The notes under the pieces: generated by a model
The model's database searches: none
The model's input: only the letters and a program-made list of their open reading frames with translations
What the model was told of the DNA's origin: nothing
Origin: Kiloniella litopenaei
Lineage (GTDB): Bacteria > Pseudomonadota > Alphaproteobacteria > Kiloniellales > Kiloniellaceae
Length of the DNA: 64,000 nt
Assembly: GCF_000982415.1 (NCBI RefSeq)
Contig: NZ_LANI01000019.1
Coordinates: 62,001-126,000, forward strand
Reading direction: 5' to 3'
Shown: positions 44,457-53,380 of the stretch, in pieces
How positions within the stretch are numbered: the first letter of the stretch is position 1
Layout of the letters: the number at the start of each line of letters is the position of its first letter
Program-made: the position numbers and the translations under genes

Positions 44457-45344
44457 TTATACAAGGTGCTTGCGAAAGTGCGCGAGTGTTCGCTCCCAAG
44501 ACAAATTAGCCATCGCTTCATCATAACGCGGCGTACTGTCGTTGTGAAAGCCATGGTTGGCACCCTCGTAGATATAAGCCTCAAATTCTTTACCATTAGC
44601 TTTAAGTGCAGCTTCATAATCAGGCCAGCCCGCATTCACCCGTTCGTCTAGTTCTCCGTAGTGCAGCAATAATGGTGCTTGAATTTTCGGCACATCTTCA
44701 GCGCTCGCTTGTCGGCCATAGTATGGGACAGATGCTTTCAGTTCAGGATAAGCGACCGCTGCCGCATTGGCTACGCCACCACCATAGCAGAACCCGGTTA
44801 TACCGACATTTCCTGTAGAACCTTCGTGGGCCATCATGAATTCAATAGCTGCGAAAAAGTCGTTCATTAGTTTTTCGGCATTAACCGTGCGCTGCAGCTC
44901 ACGCCCCTCAGCATCATTACCGGGATAGCCACCAACAGACGTAAGTCCATCAGGTGCAATTGCCATAAATCCAGCCTTTGCAAGTCGCCGGGCAACATCT
45001 TCAATGTATGGGTTAAGACCACGATTTTCATGCACCACGACAACGGCAGGCAGCTTGCCCTCAACACCTGAGGGACGCACCAGATAGCCCCGGACTTCAC
45101 CATGTCCGTTGGGTGATGGGTACATGATGTATTCCGGTATGATGTCTGGATCGTTAAAAGAAACCTGTTCCGCCAAGGCGTAATTCGGTGACATCAAACC
45201 GAGAATAGTGGTTGCTGTCATACCAGCAACAGTAAACTTTGCTGCCCTTGTGAGAAACTCTCGTTTTGTGATCATACCGTGCGCATAAAAGTCGTAAAGT
45301 TCCAACAACTTTGGGTCAAAATCTTTAGCTGTTAGTCGGGTCAT
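44457..45344 (-). CDS. Dienelactone hydrolase family protein, exported
   Basis: The 295-aa alpha/beta hydrolase has the triad Cys in GFCYGGGVANAAA, Asp in GELDERVN and His in GANHGFHND, the dienelactone-hydrolase arrangement. An N-terminal part with KREFLTRAAKFTVAGMTATT resembles a Tat-like signal (KR in place of RR), set after a 25-residue leader, so periplasmic location is likely but not sure. GGGAGG lies 8 nt before ATG 45344. It is divergent from the Tat-exported dioxygenase-fold gene, 410 bp away. Confidence 0.9.
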   Translation of the reverse strand: MTRLTAKDFDPKLLELYDFYAHGMITKREFLTRAAKFTVAGMTATTILGLMSPNYALAEQVSFNDPDIIPEYIMYPSPNGHGEVRGYLVRPSGVEGKLPAVVVVHENRGLNPYIEDVARRLAKAGFMAIAPDGLTSVGGYPGNDAEGRELQRTVNAEKLMNDFFAAIEFMMAHEGSTGNVGITGFCYGGGVANAAAVAYPELKASVPYYGRQASAEDVPKIQAPLLLHYGELDERVNAGWPDYEAALKANGKEFEAYIYEGANHGFHNDSTPRYDEAMANLSWERTLAHFRKHLV

Positions 45345-45754
45345 TATTAGTGCCTCCCTTTCAGATTGCTCCTCAATTCAACACAGACCACCAGTCAATA
45401 CGGACCACTGGCCCTGAACTGTTGCAATACAATATGATTAACTATTTCCGATAACTATCACCAATGCTAAGGAGCCGCTTAACACTCCAAAGCACCATTT
45501 ACCAACATCCGCCCTAGGGTATAGCTCTTTTATTTCCCAGGCCGACATACTTTAAACCTTGCGTAAATAACATGCCTAGAGCCCCAAATGTTATCGTGTG
45601 GATTTGTAATAAGCAACGCCTTGGCTATGAGCAAACCGTCATATCACGCAACTGTGTCCAATGTTTATCCTGCCCTCGAGGTTCTCTCCGTGAAAATAAT
45701 TGAACAAAGTGTTATTATTCAGACTTGGATATTTCATAGTTTGAAAGAAGCCAC
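45345..45754. other. Divergent promoter region
   Basis: This 410-bp gap holds no convincing ORF or RNA. A short inverted repeat (CCAGT/ACTGG) lies near 45391-45410. Both flanking genes (hydrolase and dioxygenase-fold protein) must have promoters here, which suggests shared control. Confidence 0.4.
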
Positions 45755-46243
45755 ATGACAGATACTCTAATCACTCGTCGTACCGTCATTAAATCAGTTG
45801 GCGCAGCTTTGATAGTTGGCGTATCTCCCCCCCTTTTACCAGTTCATGCACAAGGACTTTTACCGACACCAACAATGCGTGGCGGGTCCAACAACTACCT
45901 TCCCGGTGCAGCCATCGTAGATAAGATCGGTGGGGGTGGTTTTTGGATGACAGGAACCGTACGCCGTGCCGGAGACGGAAAACCTCTTGCGGGTCAACGT
46001 ATACAAATATGGGCACATACGACCGAGGGACATGAACGCGACCCCCATAGCCATGGCGCTACTTTGACAAAGACAGACGGCACTTTCCGTCTTGAGATGC
46101 CACAGATTGTTCCCGCTTTCGGACAACCTCACGGTCACCTTGCCTATGATGGTGATGAATTTAAAACCGTATTTCTTCGTCCCGTCATGCAAAACGTCAA
46201 CGATACAAGTCTTAATGTAGAATTCGTGCTTCAACCGGCCTGA
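45755..46243 (+). CDS. Tat-exported intradiol-dioxygenase-fold protein
   Basis: The 162-aa protein has a Tat signal (TRRTVIKSVGAALIVGVS with RR at residues 8-9, cleavage near AQG about residue 34). The mature beta-rich domain resembles intradiol dioxygenases: GTVRRAGDGKPLAGQRIQIW, KTDGTFRLEM and QPHGHLAYDGDEFKTVFL. The His pair is present (PHGHL), but the tyrosine iron ligands are not evident; a His-rich ERDPHSHG stands near the first Tyr site. Dioxygenase activity is therefore unsure. The membrane cytochrome-like gene starts 6 nt after its stop. Confidence 0.8.
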   Translation: MTDTLITRRTVIKSVGAALIVGVSPPLLPVHAQGLLPTPTMRGGSNNYLPGAAIVDKIGGGGFWMTGTVRRAGDGKPLAGQRIQIWAHTTEGHERDPHSHGATLTKTDGTFRLEMPQIVPAFGQPHGHLAYDGDEFKTVFLRPVMQNVNDTSLNVEFVLQPA

Positions 46244-46249
46244 CCTAAA

Positions 46250-46861
46250 GTGAGTTTAAAAAAGAAGGCCTGGATTAATACAGGTTTAATTTGGTCAACC
46301 CTTGCCATAGTCATCATTGTTCCCATTGTTGCCGCCCTGCAAAGTCCCCTGCTCGCGTGGCGTGATCCAGTATATATTGTTGCCGGACTAGCTGGCATTA
46401 TTGCGATGGTGCTCTTATTCGTTCAACCTTTACTCGCAGGTGGATATTTACGTGGGCTAAGCCGATTACTAAGTCGCCGGGTTCATCGCGTTATCGGGGG
46501 AATACTGGTCATGATGATCGTCATCCATGTCATTGGTTTATGGATAACAAGCCCCCCTGATGTAATCGACGCGCTCCTTTTTACTTCCCCTACGCCATTT
46601 TCCGCTTGGGATGTCATTGCGATGTGGGCCTTATTTGCCTCTGCCCTAACAGTTTTATTGCGCCGTCGCCTGCGCATTAATTCACACAAGTGGCGATTCA
46701 TTCATACGGGCTTTGCGGTCGTGATTGTTTCGAGCAGCATTGTACATGCGCTTCTAATCATCGGCACAATGGAAGTAATATCAAAACGTATATTATGCGG
46801 GTTCATACTCGCTATTACTGCGAAAGTAATCGTTGATTGGTGGCGGTTGCCTAAACGATAA
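46250..46861 (+). CDS. Ferric-reductase-like transmembrane protein
   Basis: The 203-aa protein has about five to six helices and His pairs placed as haem ligands: RRVHRVIGGILVMMIVIHVI, and HKWRFIHTGFAVVIVSSSIV followed by HALLI. This matches the ferric-reductase-like transmembrane domain (PF01794), as in MsrQ. The GTG start at 46250 lies just after the previous stop. By analogy with MsrPQ, it could feed electrons to the Tat-exported partner, which is inference. Confidence 0.85.
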   Translation: MSLKKKAWINTGLIWSTLAIVIIVPIVAALQSPLLAWRDPVYIVAGLAGIIAMVLLFVQPLLAGGYLRGLSRLLSRRVHRVIGGILVMMIVIHVIGLWITSPPDVIDALLFTSPTPFSAWDVIAMWALFASALTVLLRRRLRINSHKWRFIHTGFAVVIVSSSIVHALLIIGTMEVISKRILCGFILAITAKVIVDWWRLPKR

Positions 46862-47047
46862 AGCCATCATTTCGAAAATTATGTACTCTACGAAGGCTAT
46901 AGCTATTCGGCATCTTTTTCCCAGGAATTTATGCTGTTTTGGGAAGGAAATCCGATAGCCTTAATGGTTTGAAACAGATCAATAGCTTAGCATTATTGGC
47001 ATAAAAAATGCTGCGTTATGCATACCTGTTCCTTGAGGAAAAAGCTT

Positions 47048-47551
47048 ATGCATATAAACCTATTTCATCCTATAAACAGAGCCAGCGCTGATCTAAGAGT
47101 TCAGCCCAAACACTCGCCGCACGACCATCAGCGACCAGGTCAAACGACCTCTACACATCAACCAGAACCACAAGACAAGGTTACGCTCTCCCGAGAAGCT
47201 ATAAAAGCATTAAAAATTGACTACCGTGCGCAAGCGAACACTCCATCACCAAAAGACAATGACAACAAGATCAACTCGCTGGAAAGGTGGGTTGAGAAGG
47301 CTGTCACAAAAACAGAAACGAATAACGGGAGAATCCCCTTTGGTATGGAATGGAAGCTGGAATATTTAAATAGCCGGATCACCAAGGCCCTTGATACGGA
47401 TATTGGCCCCAATGGGCACATCCTGAACCTTACAGAACAGCAGCAAGAAAAGCTGAGCAGAATTAAGAATATAATTCGTGGGCTACTATCGCCACCTTCG
47501 AATGACGAAGATGTCGCGAAAACAAGAATTTTAGTTGGCGAAAGCTCTTAA
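47048..47551 (+). CDS. Hypothetical protein
   Basis: The 167-aa protein has a disordered, His/Pro/Gln-rich N-terminal half (about 1-60) and a helical C-terminal half with EKLSRIKNIIRGLLSPPSN. No signal peptide, membrane helix or known domain. GAGGA precedes ATG 47048. The composition with TLSREAIKAL resembles small proteins encoded near flagellar or secretion genes, but none adjoin. Function unknown. Confidence 0.6.
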   Translation: MHINLFHPINRASADLRVQPKHSPHDHQRPGQTTSTHQPEPQDKVTLSREAIKALKIDYRAQANTPSPKDNDNKINSLERWVEKAVTKTETNNGRIPFGMEWKLEYLNSRITKALDTDIGPNGHILNLTEQQQEKLSRIKNIIRGLLSPPSNDEDVAKTRILVGESS

Positions 47552-47602
47552 GCTATCACACTGAAAAAAACTTCTTTAAGAACTCCCTTGAGCAAAAATA
47601 GC

Positions 47603-47629
47603 AAAGGGCCGAAACAATTCCGGCCCTTT
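47603..47629. terminator. Bidirectional terminator
   Basis: AAAGGGCCG (47603-47611) pairs with CGGCCCTTT (47621-47629) between the hypothetical gene and cysS. Confidence 0.85.
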
Positions 47630-47675
47630 AAGATCAATACGCGATATAAGAGGGTAATACAGATTAGATCCGAGA

Positions 47676-49061
47676 TTACTTTCGACGCCAGGTCGTTCCT
47701 GTGGGGCTATCCAGCAACTCAATGCCTTGAGCCGCCAGTTCATCACGAATGGCGTCTGCACGGCCAAAGTCTTTAGATTTTTTGGCCTCGATACGTTCAG
47801 CGATCAATGCCTCAATATTTTGGCTATCGTCACCCTCGCCCTTAAACCAGACCTCCGGGTCTTGCTGAATAATACCTAACAACTTACCACCCGCCAAAAG
47901 CTGTCCTTTGAGCTGAGCAATAACCTTGCGGTTCTTTTTGCGGTCATCCGTGGTTTTGTTCAACTGCGTGGTAATGTCATGCAACACAGACAAGGCCAGT
48001 GGCGTATTCAAGTCGTCTTTCAGCGCGTCGAGTAAAGCCTCGGAAACTTCTTCGGTAGAGGCTTCAATCTTTTCAACGGCCTGTATAGCCCCATAAAAAC
48101 GATCAAGTTGTGTTTTGAACTCAGTAACCTTTTCACGGGTGATATCCAGCGGCTGGCGATAGTGACCAGACAACAAAGTCAAACGTAATGCTTCGCCGTT
48201 CAGGCCTTCGTCCAGAAGCTGACGCACGGTAAAGAAATTGCCAAGAGATTTGGACATCTTCTCGCCGTTGACGACGACATAGCCATTATGCATCCAATAA
48301 TTAACATACGGCTTTTCATTGCAGCATTTGGATTGCGCAATTTCATTTTCATGATGCGGAAAGGTAAGGTCCAGTCCACCACCGTGAATGTCAAAGGTCT
48401 CTCCCAAATGAACGCGTGACATGGCAGAACATTCAATGTGCCAGCCCGGACGGCCTTTGCCCCAGGGGCTTTCCCATCCCGGCTGTTCATCATTACTTGG
48501 CTTCCAAAGCACAAAATCAGCCGGATCTTTTTTATAGGGCGCAACCTCTACCCGGGCACCGGCAATCATATCTTCACGATTGCGCCGGGATAACTCGCCA
48601 TAATCTGCCATGGACTTTACAGAAAACAGAACATGTCCTTCTGCTTCATAGGCATGCCCTTTTTCAATAAGCTTTGCGCTCATATCAATCATTTCCTGAA
48701 TGTGATCTGTCGCACGCGGCTCTACGTCTGGTGGAAGCGCACCAAGTGCAGCCATATCATCATGATAAGCCTGCGTTGTACGCTTGGTAATACTTTCAAT
48801 TGGTTCCCCCGACTTTAGGGAAGCTTCGATAATCTTGTCTTCAACATCTGTGATGTTGCGGACATAGGTCACATGCTCTGCGCCATAAACATACCGCAGC
48901 AAACGCGCAAAGGTATCAAAAACAACAACAGGCCGTGCATTCCCAACATGCGCGAGATCATAAACGGTCGGTCCACAGACATACATGCGCACATTTTTAG
49001 GATCGATTGGCTCGAAATCCTGCTTTTCACGCGCAAGAGTATTGTGGACTTTAATCGTCAT
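47676..49061 (-). CDS. cysS: Cysteinyl-tRNA synthetase
   Basis: The 461-aa class I synthetase has the HIGH-type motif HVGN at residues 38-41, CGPTVYD before it (zinc Cys29), KMSKSLGN near 268, and zinc residues in WHIECSAM and FPHHENE. It charges tRNA-Cys. It lies on the minus strand downstream of gltX but is separated from it by a terminator hairpin. Confidence 0.97.
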   Translation of the reverse strand: MTIKVHNTLAREKQDFEPIDPKNVRMYVCGPTVYDLAHVGNARPVVVFDTFARLLRYVYGAEHVTYVRNITDVEDKIIEASLKSGEPIESITKRTTQAYHDDMAALGALPPDVEPRATDHIQEMIDMSAKLIEKGHAYEAEGHVLFSVKSMADYGELSRRNREDMIAGARVEVAPYKKDPADFVLWKPSNDEQPGWESPWGKGRPGWHIECSAMSRVHLGETFDIHGGGLDLTFPHHENEIAQSKCCNEKPYVNYWMHNGYVVVNGEKMSKSLGNFFTVRQLLDEGLNGEALRLTLLSGHYRQPLDITREKVTEFKTQLDRFYGAIQAVEKIEASTEEVSEALLDALKDDLNTPLALSVLHDITTQLNKTTDDRKKNRKVIAQLKGQLLAGGKLLGIIQQDPEVWFKGEGDDSQNIEALIAERIEAKKSKDFGRADAIRDELAAQGIELLDSPTGTTWRRK

Positions 49062-49100
49062 CGTCTTTTCCCGAAATCTAGGGGTTGAATATAGTGATTG

Positions 49101-49137
49101 TATAAAAGAAAGAGATTTATATTAAACCTCTTTCTTG
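49101..49137 (-). terminator. Terminator downstream of gltX
   Basis: AAGAAAGAG (49106-49114) pairs with CTCTTTCTT (49128-49136); on the minus strand it is followed by TTTT. It ends the nadE-gltX unit. Confidence 0.75.
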
Positions 49138-49195
49138 CAGATACACCAATAATTTTAAGTAGCCGCCATAGCGACAACTATTAGGGCAACCTTTA

Positions 49196-50527
49196 TCAGG
49201 CTGTTTGCCCCTTGAGGCGTGCTTCAGCACGTTCCCGCCCAATAACAGGCAGAAGCTGTGCCAGCTCGGGACCATGTTGTTGGCCGGTCAAAGCTTTACG
49301 AAGCGGCATAAATAGCTGTTTACCCTTACGGCCCGTTTCGTTTTTCAGAACTGTGGTCAAAGCTTTCCACGTGCCCTGATCCCAATCACCTTCTGGCAGC
49401 TTTTCCGCCGCCAGTGTCAGAAATTCAGCATCTTCGTCTGCAATATCCGGCGTTACCGCGCCCCGACAGATATCAAACCAGGATTGCGTATCAGACAGCT
49501 TCTCCAGATTTGGGCGTACCACTTCCCACAGCGCTTCGTCAAAGCCGTCCTGCAAACGGGATTTAATAGATGCAAAGTCTGCATCATGCAGAACCTTGGC
49601 ATTCAGGTGCCCCAGTTCAACCGGATCAAAACGCGGTGTCGCACGGCCAAAACGAGCAATATCAAACAACTCGGTCAATGCCTCTGGAGTCTGGCGAACT
49701 TCAATCGGATCAGGCGTACCAAGACGCGCCAGATAGCTATTCAGCGCCATTGGCTCCAGCCCCTCTTCTTCGCGAAGAGATTCCAGGCTCAAACTGCCAA
49801 GACGCTTGGAAAGACCAGAGCCATCCGCACCCACCATCAAGGAGATATGGGCGAACTCAGGTACTGAACCACCGAGAGCTTCGAAAAGCTGAACCTGAAC
49901 CGCCGTGTTGGAAACGTGGTCTTCACCACGAAGAACATGGGTAACTTCAAGTTCAATATCATCAACACAGGATGTCAGGGTATAAAGCGGACGGCCGTCT
50001 TCTCTAATCAAGACAGGGTCAGTTAGGTGCTGACCTTCAAAGTGCGTTTCCCCTCGCACGAGATCAGTCCAATCGATATCTTCGTGGTTAAGCTTGAAAC
50101 GCCAGTGAGGTTTGCGCCCCTCCGCTTCGTACTTAGCAATGTCTTCTTCAGTCAGCCTCAGGGCCTCACGATCATAAATCGGAGGGCGCCCCGCCTGCAG
50201 AGCAATCTTACGCTTGAGGCCAAGTTCGTCTGAAGTCTCGTAACAAGGATAAAGACGTCCATCGGCTTTCAGTTTTTCTGCCGCCAACTCATAACGATCC
50301 ATACGGTGAGATTGCACAGCAAATTCATCCCACTCAAGGCCGAGCCACTTCAGATCTGTTTGAATGGATTGAGCGAATTCCTCAGTAGAACGCTCTGTAT
50401 CCGTATCATCCATACGCAGCAGGAATGTGCCGCCAGCCTTCTTGGCCATAAGCCAGTTTAGAACAGCGATACGGGCATTTCCTGCGTGCAGGCGGCCAGT
50501 TGGGCTAGGAGCAAAACGTACTTTCAT
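49196..50527 (-). CDS. gltX: Glutamyl-tRNA synthetase
   Basis: The 443-aa class I synthetase has the HIGH-type motif HAGN (residues 14-17) in [29 protein letters not shown] and the KMSKS-type GLSKRLGS near 240. Alphaproteobacteria often have two gltX copies; the KMSKS variant and length suit the paralogue that may be non-discriminating or specialised. It starts 21 nt after the nadE stop, so they form an operon. Confidence 0.96.
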   Translation of the reverse strand: MKVRFAPSPTGRLHAGNARIAVLNWLMAKKAGGTFLLRMDDTDTERSTEEFAQSIQTDLKWLGLEWDEFAVQSHRMDRYELAAEKLKADGRLYPCYETSDELGLKRKIALQAGRPPIYDREALRLTEEDIAKYEAEGRKPHWRFKLNHEDIDWTDLVRGETHFEGQHLTDPVLIREDGRPLYTLTSCVDDIELEVTHVLRGEDHVSNTAVQVQLFEALGGSVPEFAHISLMVGADGSGLSKRLGSLSLESLREEEGLEPMALNSYLARLGTPDPIEVRQTPEALTELFDIARFGRATPRFDPVELGHLNAKVLHDADFASIKSRLQDGFDEALWEVVRPNLEKLSDTQSWFDICRGAVTPDIADEDAEFLTLAAEKLPEGDWDQGTWKALTTVLKNETGRKGKQLFMPLRKALTGQQHGPELAQLLPVIGRERAEARLKGQTA

Positions 50528-50548
50528 GAACTCGTCTTTATCTCTAAT

Positions 50549-52264
50549 TTATCTGTTTGTAAGACCGCGAAACGCATTCGTGATCGGATAACGTCTGTCG
50601 CGGGCCAGGTCGCGGATTGTCACGCGAACACCCGGCGCTGATTGACGGCGTTTATATTCTGCAAGGTCTAACATACGCCAGACCCGACGAACAGTGCTCT
50701 CGTCATATCCCCGCGCAAGAATATCTACAAGGGGTAATTCTTCTTCAATCAAGCATTCCAGAATGCCATCCAGAACATCATATTCCGGCAAGCTATCCTG
50801 ATCCGTTTGATCTGGTTTTAGTTCAGCTGAAGGCGGCTTGGTGATAATCCGTTCCGGCATCACGGCGCCATCCGGACCGAGAACATCGTTCGGCTTGTTT
50901 TCATTACGCCAACGCGACAGGGCAAACACCTTGGTTTTATAAACATCTTTCAAGGCATTATAACCACCACACATATCGCCATAGAGCGTTGCATATCCCA
51001 CCGACATTTCTGATTTGTTACCAGTGGAGAGCACCATATACCCAAGCTTGTTGGAAATTGCCATCAGCGTCAGGCCACGGGACCGCGCCTGAATATTTTC
51101 TTCTGTGGTATCCGCTTCGGTCCCCGCCATAACCGGGGCCAGCATTTCTTCAAAGGCCTTCATCGCGGGGCCAATGGAAATAGAATCGTACTTTACACCC
51201 AATAGCTCAGTGGCAAGCTGTGCATCTTCCAGACTTTCACGCGATGTATAAGGCGACGGCATCATGACACAACGCACACGTTCCGGGCCAATCGCATCAA
51301 CGGCAATCGCCGCTGAAAGCGCAGAATCAATTCCCCCGGACATACCTATCACAATACCTGGAAAACGGTTCTTGCCAATATAATCACGGACACCAACCAC
51401 CAGAGCACGGTAAACAGCGGCAAGCTCTTCTTCCGGAGCAACCGTTTCTGCCGGCTGACATTCCCATTCCCCATCCGCATTTTTCAGCCATTCCGTTACC
51501 ATGAAATGCTCATCAAACATGGGGGCCTGTGCTTTGAGGCTGCAATCCGCATTCAGAACAAAAGAGCCACCATCAAACACAATGTCATCCTGTCCGCCAA
51601 CCATGTTCAAATAAGCGAGGGGCAACTCACATTCCTTGATCCGCTCTATAGCCAAGAGCTGACGCGTATCTGCCTTTCCTGCGTTAAACTGGGAACCATT
51701 GATGCCAATCAACATCTCGGCACCGGCTTCGGCAAGTGTTTCGCAGACATCGGCATCCCACATATCTTCACATATAAAGACACCAATACGTACACCACGA
51801 AATGAAAACGGCCCCGTCAAAGCACCTTGCTTGAAAACCCGTTTTTCATCAAAAACACTATAGTCACAGAGGAAATGCTTTCCCTTCCACCCGACAAGGC
51901 TGCCGCCATCCAGAAGCACAGCAGCATTATAGATCTCGGATCCGGCTGTCGTGAAGGCTTTCTTGAAGGGGTTTTCCTGTAACTTTACATCAGGCATTGG
52001 CGCCCCAACCAGTATCCCCGGACCGCCATCAGCAGTATCAGCCATCAAGCTACGCAGTTCAGCCTGTGCCTCGAGCAAGAGCTCCGGCTTTAAAACCAGA
52101 TCTTCGGGAGGATAGCCCACCAGACTGAGTTCCGGCGTAACCAGCAGGTCTGCGCCAGCATCTGCAGCTTTCTTGCGGGCCGCACGAATAAGATCAGCGT
52201 TCCCACGGATATCGCCGACTGTCGGGTTCATTTGCGCAAAGGCAATGGTTAGTTTTTCGCTCAT
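50549..52264 (-). CDS. nadE: Glutamine-dependent NAD+ synthetase
   Basis: The 571-aa protein fuses an N-terminal nitrilase-type glutaminase (Glu45 in TPELSLVG, Lys in GWKGKHFLCDYS, Cys in FICEDMWD) and a C-terminal synthetase with the ATP loop VIGMSGGIDSALSAA. It makes NAD from deamido-NAD. First gene of the nadE-gltX unit. Confidence 0.97.
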   Translation of the reverse strand: MSEKLTIAFAQMNPTVGDIRGNADLIRAARKKAADAGADLLVTPELSLVGYPPEDLVLKPELLLEAQAELRSLMADTADGGPGILVGAPMPDVKLQENPFKKAFTTAGSEIYNAAVLLDGGSLVGWKGKHFLCDYSVFDEKRVFKQGALTGPFSFRGVRIGVFICEDMWDADVCETLAEAGAEMLIGINGSQFNAGKADTRQLLAIERIKECELPLAYLNMVGGQDDIVFDGGSFVLNADCSLKAQAPMFDEHFMVTEWLKNADGEWECQPAETVAPEEELAAVYRALVVGVRDYIGKNRFPGIVIGMSGGIDSALSAAIAVDAIGPERVRCVMMPSPYTSRESLEDAQLATELLGVKYDSISIGPAMKAFEEMLAPVMAGTEADTTEENIQARSRGLTLMAISNKLGYMVLSTGNKSEMSVGYATLYGDMCGGYNALKDVYKTKVFALSRWRNENKPNDVLGPDGAVMPERIITKPPSAELKPDQTDQDSLPEYDVLDGILECLIEEELPLVDILARGYDESTVRRVWRMLDLAEYKRRQSAPGVRVTIRDLARDRRYPITNAFRGLTNR

Positions 52265-52350
52265 GTCAGCTTCTTACCCTTATACAGATTAGGCGGCAAG
52301 TCTCTGCGCACTCATTATTCTGATAAGATATCTTTTTCTCGGATTTATTA

Positions 52351-52393
52351 ACAAAAAAGGCTACATATGCTCAGTACGAGTATATGAAGCCTT
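52351..52393 (-). terminator. Terminator of the DapA-like operon
   Basis: AAGGCT-CATAT pairs with ATATG-AGCCTT over 11 positions around a 13-nt loop; on the minus strand it is followed by TTTTTT. Confidence 0.85.
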
Positions 52394-52441
52394 GATCAAA
52401 TCTGCTTTCAAGGTACAGAGATAAAAAAGGGGTAAGGCAGC

Positions 52442-53368
52442 CTAATTCAAGCGAGACTCCAAACGCGCCAAAAGCCGATCAAGATCAACATGGTCTTCCT
52501 TTGACAGCTTGGGCCCCGGTGCACGCGTCAGCGCAGTTGAAATCGCACCTCTACGGCGCAATATCTCTTTGCGAACGGCCAAACCGTATCCCGGTTGCTG
52601 TTCATGGCGAACAACAGGCAGATAAAGATCAAAAAGGTCTTCAGCTGCGTCCACATCACCACTATGGAAAAGACTGCATACCTGAACAAGCATTTCCGGA
52701 TAAGCAAAGCCAGTCATTGCACCATCTGCTCCACGGGCAAGTTCTTGCGGAAGATAAAGTCCACCATTACCGCAAAGAATACTAACTCGGCGACTACCAT
52801 CATCTTGTTCTTTTTTCCGTATCTGGCTTAACTTTGGCAGCCCGGGCCAATCCTCGTGTTTAAGCATAACCAACTGCTCAAAATCACGCACCATACGCAA
52901 GAAGCAATCAACTGACATATTTACCCCTGTTGCCAACGGAAAGTCCTGATAGCAAAGCGGAACATCGGGCCCCAAAGCCAGACAAACACTTTCGTAATAG
53001 TTATAAAGTGCTGTTTCCGTTTTCTGAGCAGCAAAAGGAGCAACCATCACACCAGCAGCCCCAAGGTTCATGGCATTGTGGGATAGGGTTACCAGGTTTC
53101 CCATGCCAGGGTTACTAACCCCGACAATAACCGGAACGCGGCTATCTACTCGGCTCAATACCCGCTCCATAACAGCGGTTGATTCATCCGGGTTCAGCTT
53201 TTGTGCCTCACCCATCATGCCCAGAATAGTAATACCACTCACGCCCTTCTCAATATAGAATTCTACAAGGCGATCAATACTGTCAAAATCAATATCGCCG
53301 TTATCCTGAAAAGGCGTAGCCGCAATAATGAAGACACCTTTGGTTTTCTCTGAAATGTTATGCCCCAT
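52442..53368 (-). CDS. DapA-family (class I aldolase) lyase
   Basis: The 308-aa TIM-barrel protein follows the dihydrodipicolinate synthase superfamily: GMMGEAQKLNPDE near 48, Tyr in LCYQDFP and the Schiff-base Lys in LVMLKHEDWP. It is not housekeeping DapA: the GxTGE motif is GMMGE and its context is catabolic. Relatives act on sialic acid, keto-sugars or hydroxy-oxo acids. It lies 12 nt after the hydantoinase-like gene. Confidence 0.9.
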   Translation of the reverse strand: MGHNISEKTKGVFIIAATPFQDNGDIDFDSIDRLVEFYIEKGVSGITILGMMGEAQKLNPDESTAVMERVLSRVDSRVPVIVGVSNPGMGNLVTLSHNAMNLGAAGVMVAPFAAQKTETALYNYYESVCLALGPDVPLCYQDFPLATGVNMSVDCFLRMVRDFEQLVMLKHEDWPGLPKLSQIRKKEQDDGSRRVSILCGNGGLYLPQELARGADGAMTGFAYPEMLVQVCSLFHSGDVDAAEDLFDLYLPVVRHEQQPGYGLAVRKEILRRRGAISTALTRAPGPKLSKEDHVDLDRLLARLESRLN

Positions 53369-53380
53369 TATCTTTAAATC

